Shown: positions 1-11,475 of the stretch, in pieces
How the letters are laid out: each line of letters begins with the position of its first letter
Numbering within the stretch: the first letter of the stretch is position 1
Assembly (NCBI GenBank): GCA_021399445.1
Contig: JAJTUQ010000001.1
Location: 6,944,001-7,008,000 of the forward strand
Direction of reading: 5' to 3'
Length of the DNA: 64,000 bases
Source of the DNA: Xylogone sp. PMI_703
Taxonomy: Eukaryota > Ascomycota > Leotiomycetes
The notes under the pieces: model-generated
Told to the model about the DNA's origin: nothing
Seen by the model: the letters and a program-made list of their open reading frames with translations, nothing else
The model's database searches: none
Position numbers and translations under genes: made by a program

Positions 1-906
1 GGCCACAATCTCAAACAGAACAATAAAGCCAATGTCATAAAGGATCCACAGCAAAATCAACTTAACGGGAAGGCAGACTCAAGACCGCCTCTCCAGGAAC
101 ACAAACGATCAAGTTCTGCCGCCTCTCATCTTAAACACATGGAACAGAAAAACACTCAACGTAGACTTGAGGCCAGATTTGAGCATGATGAAGAGAACAT
201 CAATAATGTTGAAACGGATGTCCTAGAGGTCTGGTTTGCGGGTTGCCATGCCGATGTAGGTGGCGGAGCCGTGTCTAATAATGAACGCCACATGCTGTCG
301 AGGATTCCTCTCCGGTGGATGATTAGACAGTGCTTTGAATGTAATACCGGAATTCTTTTCAACACTGCCAGTTTAGCAGAAACGGGCCTTGACGTGCACA
401 CTGTGTGGCCTGTGTACAAGACTCCTAAGAAGCCAGTTGTTGGCCCTTCGCCGAAAATGGTGGAGCAGTACGAAGCTGGAACTCTCCCTCCTCTAAGACG
501 CCGATCAACCGCGCTCAAGATAGACTCAAGTACTGGAGAATGGCTTAGCAATGAGCTTAAAGACTCGGCGTATAGCGATGCGTTCGATGAGGAAGATGCG
601 GATATTTCACCGTTTGATCTACTTCCAGAACAAGTCGAAGATCACTTCGATGCAATGGCCCCAATTAATGATCAGCTGGTGGTAGCTAAAGGCTGGTGGA
701 TCCTCGAGTTTTGGCCCATAAAGCTGCACATCCAGACGAAACCTGGGGTTTGGGAAAGAATTACAGGATTCAACAGGGGGAGATATCGGCCAGTACGACA
801 AGTTAATCCAAAGATGCATTGGACGGTGCATATGAGAATGGGAGAGAAGGGCTATAAGGTCCAAAATCGGGTGGATGCACATGCGGTGTGGCATACAGCA
901 ACTTAA
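1..906 (+). CDS. DUF2235 (alpha/beta-hydrolase-like) protein, 3' part only
   Basis: The frame is open from the first base of the window to the stop at 904-906, so the gene begins outside and only its last 301 codons are seen. The segment VWFAGCHADVGGG near 228-266 is the typical C-terminal block of DUF2235, a predicted alpha/beta hydrolase family related to bacterial Tle1 phospholipase effectors; its His and Asp are plausible catalytic-site residues by family analogy. A conserved RIPLRWMIRQC stretch follows. The first ~55 visible residues are low complexity (Gln/Asn/Lys/Ser) and look like a linker. No intron is needed in the visible part. Substrate and cellular location cannot be told. The ATG at 139 is internal and should not be taken as the start. 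Confidence 0.85.
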   Translation, partial: GHNLKQNNKANVIKDPQQNQLNGKADSRPPLQEHKRSSSAASHLKHMEQKNTQRRLEARFEHDEENINNVETDVLEVWFAGCHADVGGGAVSNNERHMLSRIPLRWMIRQCFECNTGILFNTASLAETGLDVHTVWPVYKTPKKPVVGPSPKMVEQYEAGTLPPLRRRSTALKIDSSTGEWLSNELKDSAYSDAFDEEDADISPFDLLPEQVEDHFDAMAPINDQLVVAKGWWILEFWPIKLHIQTKPGVWERITGFNRGRYRPVRQVNPKMHWTVHMRMGEKGYKVQNRVDAHAVWHTAT

Positions 907-1287
907 TAGTTCATTTAGGTTTTGGTTTTCTCACGCCTAACCATGATAATAGGAGTTTATTAGGGACAAGAACTGACTTACACGTGAGTAGAATAATAGT
1001 TTATAAGGGCTCAATAATTCTAAATAATACTTCTATTTAACATATACGGTCTCTTTAAGGGCAATCTTGATTATTCGTAGGAAGCTCATTAAATGTGGGC
1101 TGTGTATATGCATTTGACCTAACGGTAATTATCCTGACAGCTACTCTTTCTGTTATTGTCCTTAACAAATTGTAAATAGCTTGAGGGTTGGATTTATCAT
1201 GGTTATTTCCTAGCCACTCGATATGATCAAGCATACGGCACTCACCTATAATTAACTGAAACTAGAACACATTCTCGATAACACTTA
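907..1287. other. Intergenic, convergent 3' ends
   Basis: AT-rich spacer between the stop of the DUF2235 gene and the stop of the GFA gene, which point toward each other. No ORF, repeat or RNA gene seen. Confidence 0.6.
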
Positions 1288-1953
1288 TCAATACATTCCA
1301 CCCTCGAATGGCTTTTTCAACTTGTACTCATCGGACCTCTTCCAGTACTCCAGGTATCCAATCCATCCTTTCTCTGACCACTCTCTCAAATCCAAACCTT
1401 CCTGGCCGGGCTCAAAAGACGTAGCATTAACACTCAGATAATCTGGACCTGCGCCCTCATCCCATCCCTCCTTTTTGGGACTCCAGACTGCAATTTGTCC
1501 TTCCTTCGTCTCCACGTCTTGTGGAAGAATAGGCTGCCCATCATGTAGATAGAGCTGCGGAGCCGGTGGAATAGACTCAGCAGGGACGGTCTTGAGTTCA
1601 CCTTTACCAGCTAAACTGAAGCATCTAACTCCACAGTTGGAGCAAAAGTAGAAATGGATGTTCCCAGCGAAGCAAGTGTAGTCCTTAAGACCACCTTCGC
1701 CAAGTTTAAGGCCTCCTTCGGCTCCTTCCCTGGAGATTGGTGAGAGAAGAAGGAAGTCCTCTGGGGCTGAAAAGAGACGGACATGAAAGATGGAGGCCTT
1801 CATACATGTGGTGCAATTGCATTTGTAGATTTTCGTTGATGAGAGGTCCGTCTCTAATTCGACAAGCGATGGTGGTAGGGTGATATAGGCAACGTAGCGA
1901 ATGAGACCGCAGTGACAGGATCCATGGTATGCACGACGAGTGGGCGCAGCCAT
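1288..1953 (-). CDS. GFA/CENP-V domain zinc-binding protein
   Basis: Single-exon gene of 221 aa from the ATG at 1953. The fold of glutathione-dependent formaldehyde-activating enzyme (GFA) is marked by ordered zinc ligands: SCHCG near residues 12-16, CNCTTC near 45-50, and CSNCGVRC near 105. In this family the cysteines bind two zinc ions; many members have no proven substrate, so formaldehyde-glutathione activity is only a possibility. The frame stays open upstream to an ATG at 2100, which would add a 49-residue Lys/Arg-rich extension containing KKKRRR. I prefer 1953 because GFA proteins normally start a few residues before the first CxCG motif. The longer form could be a nuclear-targeted variant. 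Divergent from the HET gene. Confidence 0.82.
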   Translation of the reverse strand: MAAPTRRAYHGSCHCGLIRYVAYITLPPSLVELETDLSSTKIYKCNCTTCMKASIFHVRLFSAPEDFLLLSPISREGAEGGLKLGEGGLKDYTCFAGNIHFYFCSNCGVRCFSLAGKGELKTVPAESIPPAPQLYLHDGQPILPQDVETKEGQIAVWSPKKEGWDEGAGPDYLSVNATSFEPGQEGLDLREWSEKGWIGYLEYWKRSDEYKLKKPFEGGMY

Positions 1954-2352
1954 GTTGAGTGGATGTTGGATTTGATAATCAATATTCTTAGGATGCTTTT
2001 GGCCGAAGGCAGATTCGACCTTTTTGGCGGGGTAGCTGGAGCTTAATACGGTATCGGAACGCCTTCTCTTTTTCTTTGGATGTAAAATTGTACTATCCAA
2101 ATTCTTTCATGGGACTCAATTTAAATCATTTATCAGTATCCCATATAAGAGATAAATTTGAGTGTAAAAATTGTAAGCTCAATATGGTGTATGAAGCTTT
2201 AGCCAGCCGCTAAGACAAGCTTCAGGTTGCGATGCCCGCGTCAACGCCACGAAAGCTGCGCCCTTCGATGTGTGCCTTGTCCTAGGCGTTCTGCAGCTTG
2301 CATCTGAGGGAAGCAATCGCATACCAACGTGAACGTCATGACATTTTCTTGC

Positions 2353-2359
2353 TATATAA
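2353..2359 (+). promoter_or_regulatory. TATA box of the HET gene
   Basis: TATATAA lies 88 bases before the ATG at 2447 in the divergent spacer between the GFA and HET genes. Spacing suits a fungal core promoter with a short 5' leader. Confidence 0.5.
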
Positions 2360-2446
2360 GATTTCCCTGACACTCTACGGACACTCGGTGGTATCTCCCT
2401 TGCCTTACGTACAACAAGGGGTGCGAAACCTCCAGCGCCGCACGAA

Positions 2447-4570
2447 ATGGTGTCGTCCAATAGTCACCCGGGATCACCGGCGCGGACTGCAAATGAAGAG
2501 TTCCTTGCAGAGTTGGAGGCCTTGATGGAACGTGAGTTCTTCAGTCAAAAGAAGCGCGATGGACATGGGCAGGAAGAAGATATATTTGACGTAAACAAAA
2601 GCTATGCTTATCGACCACTACACGGTGAAGGCTCTATTCGTCTTTTGTCGCTTCTACCTGGAAAGAGAGATGATCCGTTGAAGGGAAGACTGTTACATGC
2701 ATCATTCCATAATGCAGGAGCATACGAAGCACTCTCATATACCTGGGGCCCTCATCACAAACCGGAATGCATCATCCTCGCTGAAGGTTCTCTGCCCATT
2801 ACTGAGTCACTCCGCACAGCCCTGACGCATTTACGGAGGGAAGGGGAGCGAAGACTGCTTTGGGTTGACGCAATATGTATAAACCAGTCAAATAACGAAG
2901 AGAAGGCACAGCAAGTTATGTTGATGCCTAAAATATACTCGACTGCTTCTTGTGTACAAGCATGGCTTGGCGAAGAGGACTCCAACGGAAGGCCTGCTCT
3001 AGGACTCCTCGAAAAAATCGGGAAGACAGACTTTAGTGCATTGCCACAGAAACAGATCTCCATCTCCTGGATGCAAGACCATGGTCTGCCTCTTCAAGGA
3101 GATCCTCTTTGGCAGCAGCTACTACTATTCTGGCAGCGGCCATGGTTCCGTAGGTCATGGGTCGTGCAAGAGTTCGTGCTAGCCAAGGACGTACACATGC
3201 TATGTGGAGACCTCCAAGTGCATTGGAAATCCATAGCAAGCGCACTTGAGAAAATGACAGAATACATGCTGCTGGACTGGGGACTGTTCTTTGCGTTTGG
3301 ACCTGCTGCCGAAGCTGACAAAAACATGGCCTTTGCCGGAGCTACCAATATGAGGCTTATGCTGGAGATCAAAAATGCTTCGAGCATGAGCCGATTATTC
3401 GCAAATACCATACGAAGCTTTACGGAAAGGGACGAGAGCAGTCTACAAGAACTACGTGAGGGAAGTTGGAGTCGAATTCCTTATGTCCAAGACCTCGTTA
3501 TGATGCTTCGAGAACTGCCTCAAGATGTCCAATTCACGACAGATGCAATAGAAGGGGTACTCGAAAGCATGCTCGGTGCATTCGGCATCCAAGCTGGCAT
3601 CCAACTTCCACTCATGCAACTACTCCCAATGTTCGAGTACGCAGAAGCTACCGAACCTCGAGACCGGCTATTCTCACTTCTTGGTATGGCTCAGGATGGA
3701 GACGACAAGCAGTATTACCCAGACTATGATGAATCAACCGAATCAGTTCTGGTAAGATTTTCAAAGGCGTTCGTCAACAACGGTTTTGGAATAGATATGT
3801 TGTACAAAGCCGGGCTATCTGGCAAAGATATGGAACTCCCATCCTGGGTCCCAGACTGGACCAAAAACGAGCTGACCAAGAACAAGCCCCTGTCCATTGG
3901 TGCTCAGACGGGGCTTTCTTATGCCGCTGCTTCGGATATCCCTACTCAGATACGCGTATCTAGCAGCCATGAAGCAGAACTAGTGATTACAGGACGTCAT
4001 TTAGACGACATCTCAAGAACTCTGCAATTCCGATTCCAGAGTGTAATCGACATTACGGAAACTACAGGCAGCTTTGCTGAAGGGATGAGAGCTTTCTTCA
4101 GTGAAGTAGACGACATAATCCTTAACCGTGAATCTTACATAACTGGTGAACCCCTATCCGAGGTACTTTGGAGGACCCTGTCGGGGAACCAGGGTATGCG
4201 ACCTCACATCGCTCCGGATGAATTCGGTGATCAATATAGCCAGCTTAGAGCAGATATTACTAATGGAAGGTCGGATCTCTATTCCAATCTAGATGACGCA
4301 AATGAGTTTATGCGGAGGATACTTCCAGTTAATCTAACGTATAAATTATGTGAGACTAAGGATGGGCTTGTTGGGATGATGCCATTAGATACACAAGTTG
4401 GAGACTCCGTATTCGTTTTTAATGGCAGCAGAATGCCGTTTGTGCTAAGGCGCTGTACTGATGTTGAGGGAAGATACCAAATCATTGGTGGGTGTTACGT
4501 TCATGGTATGATGAAGGGAGAAATCCTCGGTTCTGATAAATGGAAAGAGCAAGACATTTATGTACGATAG
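2447..4570 (+). CDS. Heterokaryon incompatibility (HET) domain protein
   Basis: Intronless 707-aa protein. The HET domain runs from about residue 85 to 240: YEALSYTWG opens it, LLWVDAICINQ follows, then the YSTASCVQAWLGEED and WFRRSWVVQEF blocks, all hallmarks of HET (pfam06985). HET proteins act in self/non-self recognition and can trigger cell death when fungal cells of unlike genotype fuse, although most genomic copies are uncharacterised. After the domain come a helical middle, EPRDRLFSLLG near 405 (usual in this class) and a C-terminal block ending in a conserved-looking region with YVHGMMKGEIL. No NACHT, ankyrin or other partner domain is fused. The start at 2447 is the first ATG after a TATA box. 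Confidence 0.93.
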   Translation: MVSSNSHPGSPARTANEEFLAELEALMEREFFSQKKRDGHGQEEDIFDVNKSYAYRPLHGEGSIRLLSLLPGKRDDPLKGRLLHASFHNAGAYEALSYTWGPHHKPECIILAEGSLPITESLRTALTHLRREGERRLLWVDAICINQSNNEEKAQQVMLMPKIYSTASCVQAWLGEEDSNGRPALGLLEKIGKTDFSALPQKQISISWMQDHGLPLQGDPLWQQLLLFWQRPWFRRSWVVQEFVLAKDVHMLCGDLQVHWKSIASALEKMTEYMLLDWGLFFAFGPAAEADKNMAFAGATNMRLMLEIKNASSMSRLFANTIRSFTERDESSLQELREGSWSRIPYVQDLVMMLRELPQDVQFTTDAIEGVLESMLGAFGIQAGIQLPLMQLLPMFEYAEATEPRDRLFSLLGMAQDGDDKQYYPDYDESTESVLVRFSKAFVNNGFGIDMLYKAGLSGKDMELPSWVPDWTKNELTKNKPLSIGAQTGLSYAAASDIPTQIRVSSSHEAELVITGRHLDDISRTLQFRFQSVIDITETTGSFAEGMRAFFSEVDDIILNRESYITGEPLSEVLWRTLSGNQGMRPHIAPDEFGDQYSQLRADITNGRSDLYSNLDDANEFMRRILPVNLTYKLCETKDGLVGMMPLDTQVGDSVFVFNGSRMPFVLRRCTDVEGRYQIIGGCYVHGMMKGEILGSDKWKEQDIYVR

Positions 4571-4681
4571 AACATTTTAGCATAGAGCATTTTGGATCGT
4601 CAATATACGTAATTCTCGTATGAAATCAATGACACTGCATTCATGGTCATCAATTTATTCATTACAAATGCTATCTCGTCG

Positions 4682-6344
4682 CTAGATCTTTCGTCGCCTC
4701 AAACGAACATTATACTTTTGGTCCGGTTTGAGGATAGTAAATTCCTTGGTGCCTAAGACAAGATTTGGGTTCTCCAGCTCTACTTCATATCGTAGTAACA
4801 ATGAGGCAATCATTTTAACGATCATCTGTGTTGCGACGTTGCGGCCGATACATTGTCTGCTACCAATTCCGAATCCGATAAAGCAAGTCTTCATTAAGGC
4901 CAGATTCTCTTTATCGTCTGACCATCTATATGGGTTGAACTCATCAGGATTCTTGTACACCGTGGGATTTCGTCCAATTGTAGCAGCTGGAACTCCAACA
5001 GCAATACCACCTGGAATATAGACGCCACATATGTCGGCTCCCTGAGGTGGCGTATCGCGAGGCATGGCGTATCCAATGGGTGGGTGCAAGCGGAGACATT
5101 CTATTTCGACATGTTCTAGAAGACCGAGTTTGTTCAATTTTGTAAATGGGATATGTTGGGAGCCATCCTTGTTGTCCGGGAACATAGCTTCTAGCTCCCT
5201 AATAATTTCGGCTTTGATATTCGGGTTCTTGCAGAGATAGTATGTCATCCAGTTCATTGTCACACTGCCGGTACTTGCACCAGCCACCCTGTATCGGTTA
5301 ATACCATAATATACAGAAGCAAGACAGTAGATATAGAGAACTAGACTCACATTAATGAGGATGCTTCTGCGCGAAGTTCGGGAAAATCCATGCGACGACC
5401 CGTTTCCGGATCTTGGGCCTCGATAAACCGCTGCATGATATCTTGACGAGGCTTTCCGCTGGGAAGAATCTGTTGTCGATGGTCCTGAAATCGCTTCTCC
5501 AGCGCCTGTCTAGCGTATTCAAGGTATTCTACCCTCGCATTCCATAGTCTCTGGACATACGGTAACGGAACCCAGCTTAACACGCTCACATTGTACTTAC
5601 CGAACGGAAGCACACCACTAAGATTTCCAAATCGCTGAGAAAGCTCAACAAGAGTGGAGTACCTGGCGGGTTTCCCGGCTTCAATGACTCCAAAGTTGTT
5701 TCCCAAAGCAAGCTCTCCCATCAAGTCCATAGTAAACAGCTCAAACCAAAAATAAATATCAAATGCCTCTTGTGTCTTGGCGAACTCGTCCATTTTCTTC
5801 ATAAACTTGTCCAGCGTTTGATCAATGAGGGGCTCGAACTGGTAGAGTGTCTGGGCACTGAAGCCATGGGCAACCATTCTCCGCTTCATGGCGTGGCGCT
5901 TCTTCGACCTAGTAGAGAAGAGCGACTCTCCGGTCGTGGAGAAAGCATCATACCAACCCGATTTCGCAAATTCATCTGCACCTTTTCCGTGTCCTGCAGC
6001 AGTTGGGTCAGCAGATGCATACTGCTTTCAGACTTTCACGTACCATATATTGTCTTGATGGCATCAGGATGGTTGAATGAGACAGACTTGGGCCCTGTAC
6101 GAACGGCGACTGCCCCTGGGTTGTGTTCAAATAGCTCCCCAACCCACTTTGTCCGGCGTTGTTCCTTGAGTGCGTTGACCTCGAGTACTCCGGTGAGATT
6201 CGTGAGCCATGGTCCCGGGAGTTTGCTCAATGGCGAGAAGAACAGACGATAGATGAGGCTACATAATGTGTATCCAACAACGGCGACTACGACCAAAGCC
6301 AAGACCTCTCCCCTATCTATCGACCGGTTGTTGATTACGGCCAT
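4682..6344 (-). CDS. Cytochrome P450 monooxygenase
   Basis: Three exons (6344-6044, 5993-5351, 5288-4682) give 516 aa; introns are 50 and 62 nt. An N-terminal membrane anchor (VLALVVVAVVGYTLCSLIY) is followed by the Pro-rich hinge LPGPWL, helix C WYDAFSTTGE, the K-helix ECLR (ExxR), FNPYRW (PERF-like) and the heme loop FGIGSRQCIG with the cysteine thiolate. This is a microsomal class II fungal P450 that would need NADPH-P450 reductase; overall it resembles the benzoate hydroxylase/pisatin demethylase branch, but the substrate is unknown. The I-helix reads AGASTGS where AGx(D/E)T is usual, so the acidic residue of proton delivery is Ser. The ATG at 6344 lies 57 bases after a TATA box, which argues against the longer in-frame start at 6440. 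Confidence 0.9.
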
Positions 6345-6400
6345 TGTCGTGTTTTTTGTAGAAAATCCAGATTCTCCACACAACTGGGGTGGAACAACTC

Positions 6401-6407
6401 TTATATA
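6401..6407 (-). promoter_or_regulatory. TATA box of the P450 gene
   Basis: TATATAA on the minus strand, 57 bases upstream of the P450 ATG at 6344. It decides the start: the alternative ATG at 6440 lies upstream of it. Confidence 0.5.
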
Positions 6408-9400
6408 ACGGATCACAACAGCCGAGCGGCCGGGGCACAAATCTTCGCGGGGTAATAATATTGGGGAAAGCTCTCCACACGAAAGGCTTAGTTGTCAGGA
6501 TTTAGCTGTTTGTGTACAGGCTGGAGCAGGGACACTTCGGAGAGGCCCCACTCATAATGGCTGTGAGCAAACAGAGAGCTAAAGTATCATGAACCAGCAA
6601 TATCGACCCCACATAGCAGGGAAAGTGTTAGGAAGTATTGTGAAACTAAGAAACCTTATAAGGAACTATGTGAATAAGGCGAGATTTCCGAAGTTTCAGC
6701 TTATTCGTACGTTACAATGCTTCTGAGCCAGTCTAGTTTTGGTCAGTCATGTTTAAATAATACGGGAGTTATTATCCCTCTTATAGAGATTTTTGAATAA
6801 TAGTGCGTTAGATACAGCAATAAGCACGAAGTTAAAGTCTTAACAGTTACTTGATGTTAAAATGTTCTGGTTCATACACCGTTACTTACTATATTCCGTC
6901 TCCAACTTGGAAGCTTCGAAAAGTTCACGATAAATAGCAATTTATCATAGAGTATGTTGAATTAAGGGCTAAGATTGAACTAGCTCTTGGATAGTGGTCA
7001 AGTATGGTCGTATATATACAGTACCGGAGTAACTGGTTAGCCGGAGTATCTCAGTATTCTAGCTCCACCCCACCCCACACTTCGGGTTCCGATTCCAGCA
7101 GTAAGTTAACAGAAACGACAATACAGTGCAATAATCTGTGCATAAAGACTGTAGCCTATGGTTCAAAACATAAATAGGATAAAAAATAAAGCCTAGAATC
7201 CAGAGACATGCTTAGGATTCGTTAATAACTAATTTCATACCGTAAAGCACTTCCCAAAATTAAGCTGTCTCGAATGGCTATGAATGGTTATGTCTGTACA
7301 AAGGTAGATTTATTTTAGATACTTGTCAATCTAGAGGATTCAGGTGTTATGTAATTGATGGCAATTTGCCATGTGGTTTTAAAGCAATGGTTTGGGGAGC
7401 TGGTGGTTACTACACATGATCATATCTCGGAGCTTCCAGCCAATAGTATAGTAGGTAGCTCCAAATCTCACATATAGAACAATATTCTTCCTATTCCACG
7501 TATATGATATTAATTGGATTGAGAATTAGCCAAAGAATTAGCCCTGTTCGTAAAATGGGCTGAATGAGGCTTGGAAATATGCTATACAACGCGTACTTTT
7601 CTACTTCTACTCTAGGATTGAGAAAATATGTGACCATCACTTAACATTGGATCTGATAACAGGCTGATGGAAGCTTGATAGCCAAGTCTCGCAGCACAAC
7701 TGCAAAACTATGACTAGCTGAGCATGTGCAGCTCCAGTCTAGATCCTCTATTTTTTTCTCAACATCCTCTGACGCTGCTACATTCCCTTCTTTCTTTTCC
7801 TAAATGCTAAACGGTAGGTTATCCATCAATATCCACTTCAACCACTTCAAGGAGACTACCTCCAGGCTGGCGAAGGCTTGCTTCCCAAATTGCACAATGG
7901 GCACCCCTGTGAACTGGATTCAACGGCAGTCGTACAAAAGGTATACGTCGATTGCTTCTTATATCCAGCACAAGCAAAGCAAGAGACATGATTAGGACAA
8001 TATCCTTGATTTGTGCCGATTAAAGAAATATTTGGATTATTTTGACGCTGTTGGAATGACTGCAAGTTGTCAGCTAATAAGGTCTGACAGGCTAGCGTAA
8101 AATTGCAGAATGCCAGATTCACAGTAATTGCTTGCTATGCTTGATTTTATACTCACATCATTCATAGTCACGGCTAGCACAAGGATGGTCAGTTCAACTG
8201 ATAGCATAGGTCCTTCGATCACGATAGCGCTTGGGCTGTGAGATCCATTAAACGGACGAGTGACCGAACCACACCACGATAAAACGTTACCAATTAGTGA
8301 AGAGGCGTAGGGATTAGCAGAGAACTGAGGCTTGATTTCGGAATCGAAAATATCATTCCGTCTTCCTCCATTCCGAGGCATCTTGGTTAACAACCTTATG
8401 CAACAGGGAAACAAGGACTTGATCTATCGACCAGGCGGTTCGAAGAGAAACCGTACCTTACTAGCACGTACAAAGGCCAAGATATATGCACTGGTAGATA
8501 TACCCTACCTTCATAAAAATGAAACGTGCATTCCTCGCTCCTACCTCTATGCAGGCTCATAGAGTTGACAGAGAGAATCATAATTGCAACTTGGAAGCAC
8601 TCTACCTTGAGTGAAATGCTACTATATCACAATAAGAATAAGCCTTGACGGCCAGATACAACCAAAAAGAGGCCTTCTCCCTAATATAATAGGCTCGATC
8701 AACATACCTATCTCATTCAACAGATGGCTGCTTCGTAATCGTGCTGCCGAGTTAGCCAAGGAAAACATATGAACACCTTCGCCCTGTAAACACGCCACAA
8801 TTTGCTACCCAACCAACTAGGGCCGTGTCAACCGCTAGAAATAGAAAAATAATCCATCGATATCGGCTCACGCGGATTTAGGTAATGTGGATGTCGGGAT
8901 TCAAGGTTGAGGAGGTCGGCCGATGGAGACGGAAGCGGAAAGACGGACAGTCCACCGGGTCCGCTCATGATTACAACTCCACTTTATTTCCACACAATGG
9001 AAAATTTGTAATACTGTAGTTAACAAGTCAGTAGGAGCTTGTTCTATTATGCTGCTGACAAGGTCTATTTCCGGATGCCAGACACGACGCACGGGAATAG
9101 CGGCTTAGTTACATCGCCAGCCTCTTTGAGCCAAGGTATGCAAAAAGGGTTACCCAACGTACCAATTATACACAACCATCTAGGATAACTAATTAGTATT
9201 CTTTTCTTACTAATCGAGCATTTGCCCCTCCTTCACAATAAGCTTTACGGTTGATTACTTCTCAACTCCCACTGCATTGCTGATACGTGCCTGTTCACAT
9301 GGCTGAAGAGCACTCATCCATGTAACATTTAGCCCGGATAAAGACAATTTTAATACTTACTGCCGGACCACACATATCCCTTGACTAGCTAGATGAGTTC

Positions 9401-11475
9401 TTCTGTCATAACCATCTCTACATTAGTGTTTCTCCGGGCTGATTATTCAGTCCCGGAGCTACGCAAATACATTCATAACTCGTGAATCGGATAAGGCTTG
9501 TTCGGACATTCGGCCAAACATAATTATACAAATTTTTTACCAATATTAATGGGTACAATACCTAAATCCTGAGAAAGTTTGAATAACGGCATGTCGTGGC
9601 CAGCATGCCGAGAAACTAGTAAACTTGGAAATTAGGACCGCAATCGCCGCAGCCCCTAAATACGAATCCCGCAGCCTCCGCAGCTTACGAGTCAAGAAAT
9701 GCCCAAATACTGTTTGATCCTACACTAACAAACTTACTAATTCTGCTATGAAGGCCGCTCTGCCGCCTTGAGGCAAATTGAGTTCCATTGCTCAGTAGAT
9801 AGGGCATGGTGTGGATAACGCTTTATGCATAATATTAAGCTCGAGTGTTTGCGCTATTCTTAGGGCTTGAAGGTAATGCAGTAGCAGAGATCACAGGTAC
9901 GGGATACCACCTGATCTTGTCTTCTCCGAATGTTTTGAGCGGGCTTTGACAAAACTGACCGGGTTCTGGATAATACAGTAGCATTCCGAGCTGAGCCTTT
10001 TTAGGAAATACTCACGACGCTTGCAGGTGTGGAAAAGTGCATCGCCGTATATGGCTGAGGCCGTAAATCATTGATATCCACATTACTAAATACCCAAGCA
10101 ACTATGAACTACGTGTCTTTCATAATCGGTAGTTGAAAATAAGTTGGGCCGAGTAATGCAGCGGCCGCGCGTGCCGCTAGTTTTCATCATCCGGTTCATC
10201 CCCGACTTCAGCATCCTCATTAACTTAGGTGAGCTTAGCTAATGTTTATATTTCTTTCATCATACGTAAGCTTAAGGTGCCCTAGAGACTGTAAGGCTTA
10301 GAACACGATAGACCCACGGGTGAGTCTGACTGGGCTTAAGATCCTCCGACGCATAGTCTAGGTGTCTAACCTATGAGATTCATAGAATCCATTATACAAC
10401 GGGAAAACGGTCCCTAAAACGACGAAGCTATAACTGCTATCAAACCTATGTATCGGCAATTTTGCCGGCAAATAGAGCATGCACAATGTCAGATCTTAGA
10501 AAGATAAACTCGATCTGCAGATTACCTTCGGCCAACTTACCCGACCCCTGATCTGTACCTAACTAGCGCTGTTCTTATTTTGTACCTTGTACAGCAAATC
10601 ACCAACAGGTTTTCACCCTAGTCGTTGCTAGTTCTGATGTGATGGCTCTGCAAATTTGAATTCAGTATGTGACTAAGATTACGATATCCATGCCCTAAAG
10701 CCACTCTTTCTCAAGCATGATTAGTGGACAATTACTCAGAGGCAAGGCATGAGTTGCCCGACGGCAATGCTCGGGCTGTTGAAAAATGGTACGGATTAGA
10801 TGGCGAATAGAGTCCAAATTAAACCGCAAATCACACCAGAACCATGAAATCATACTCATGAGCCATGTCCCGGGATCCATGTAGCTTCTACATTATTCGG
10901 AATTGCTCTAGACCTTATGGGTCTTATTGCCTTAAGCTTAGTATATAGGCATTAGTTGGGTCAAGATCTGTGCCTAATTAGCGGATATACGGAGAAGCGG
11001 GTTGAATAAGCCCCGTCATTTCGAGAAAGTCCTTGAATATGTACCGTAGTAGGATCGTGGAGTACCTTGTACGATACGTAAGTACAGACGAAATCTAGCT
11101 AAGCATTCTGAAAAAGCACATGCACAACCTTAAATCTCACGATTGACAATCCAGGTTGAAAACTCTAGTGATCTAGAGCTCTCATTCGAATTCAACATCT
11201 CTAAAATGTGGACTAAATCGAAACCATCCTGCATCTCTAGTTTGTAGCACTGGAGTGATGGCATTACTAAGAATTGATCCAGCCACATAGCGTTAGGAAA
11301 CAATCTAGGAACAGTCAGCTTACTCTTGGCCCATGCTTGTCAAAAGTTTAACCGGGAGCATACATATTCCGGTCTCCTTTAAAACTATATCATAATGCTC
11401 GAGACTTGCCCTGTTCTATCAAGCTAATCGAATGCAATTGAGTCAACCCATCAAGTACTAAAGTGCGCAAGTAAA
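6408..11475. other. 5-kb AT-rich block without a recognisable gene
   Basis: No frame longer than about 115 codons, and none of the short ones (for example 7804-7995 plus strand, 8070-8414 minus strand) carries a motif I recognise. Stops are frequent in all frames. No tRNA cloverleaf, terminal repeat or poly-A tail seen. The composition fits decayed, possibly RIP-mutated DNA (repeat-induced C-to-T mutation), but I could not identify a parent element. Confidence 0.55.

Noticed and set aside
7010..7110. tRNA-like string with GGTTCCGATTCC
   Set aside because: No acceptor or anticodon stem could be folded around it; not a tRNA gene.
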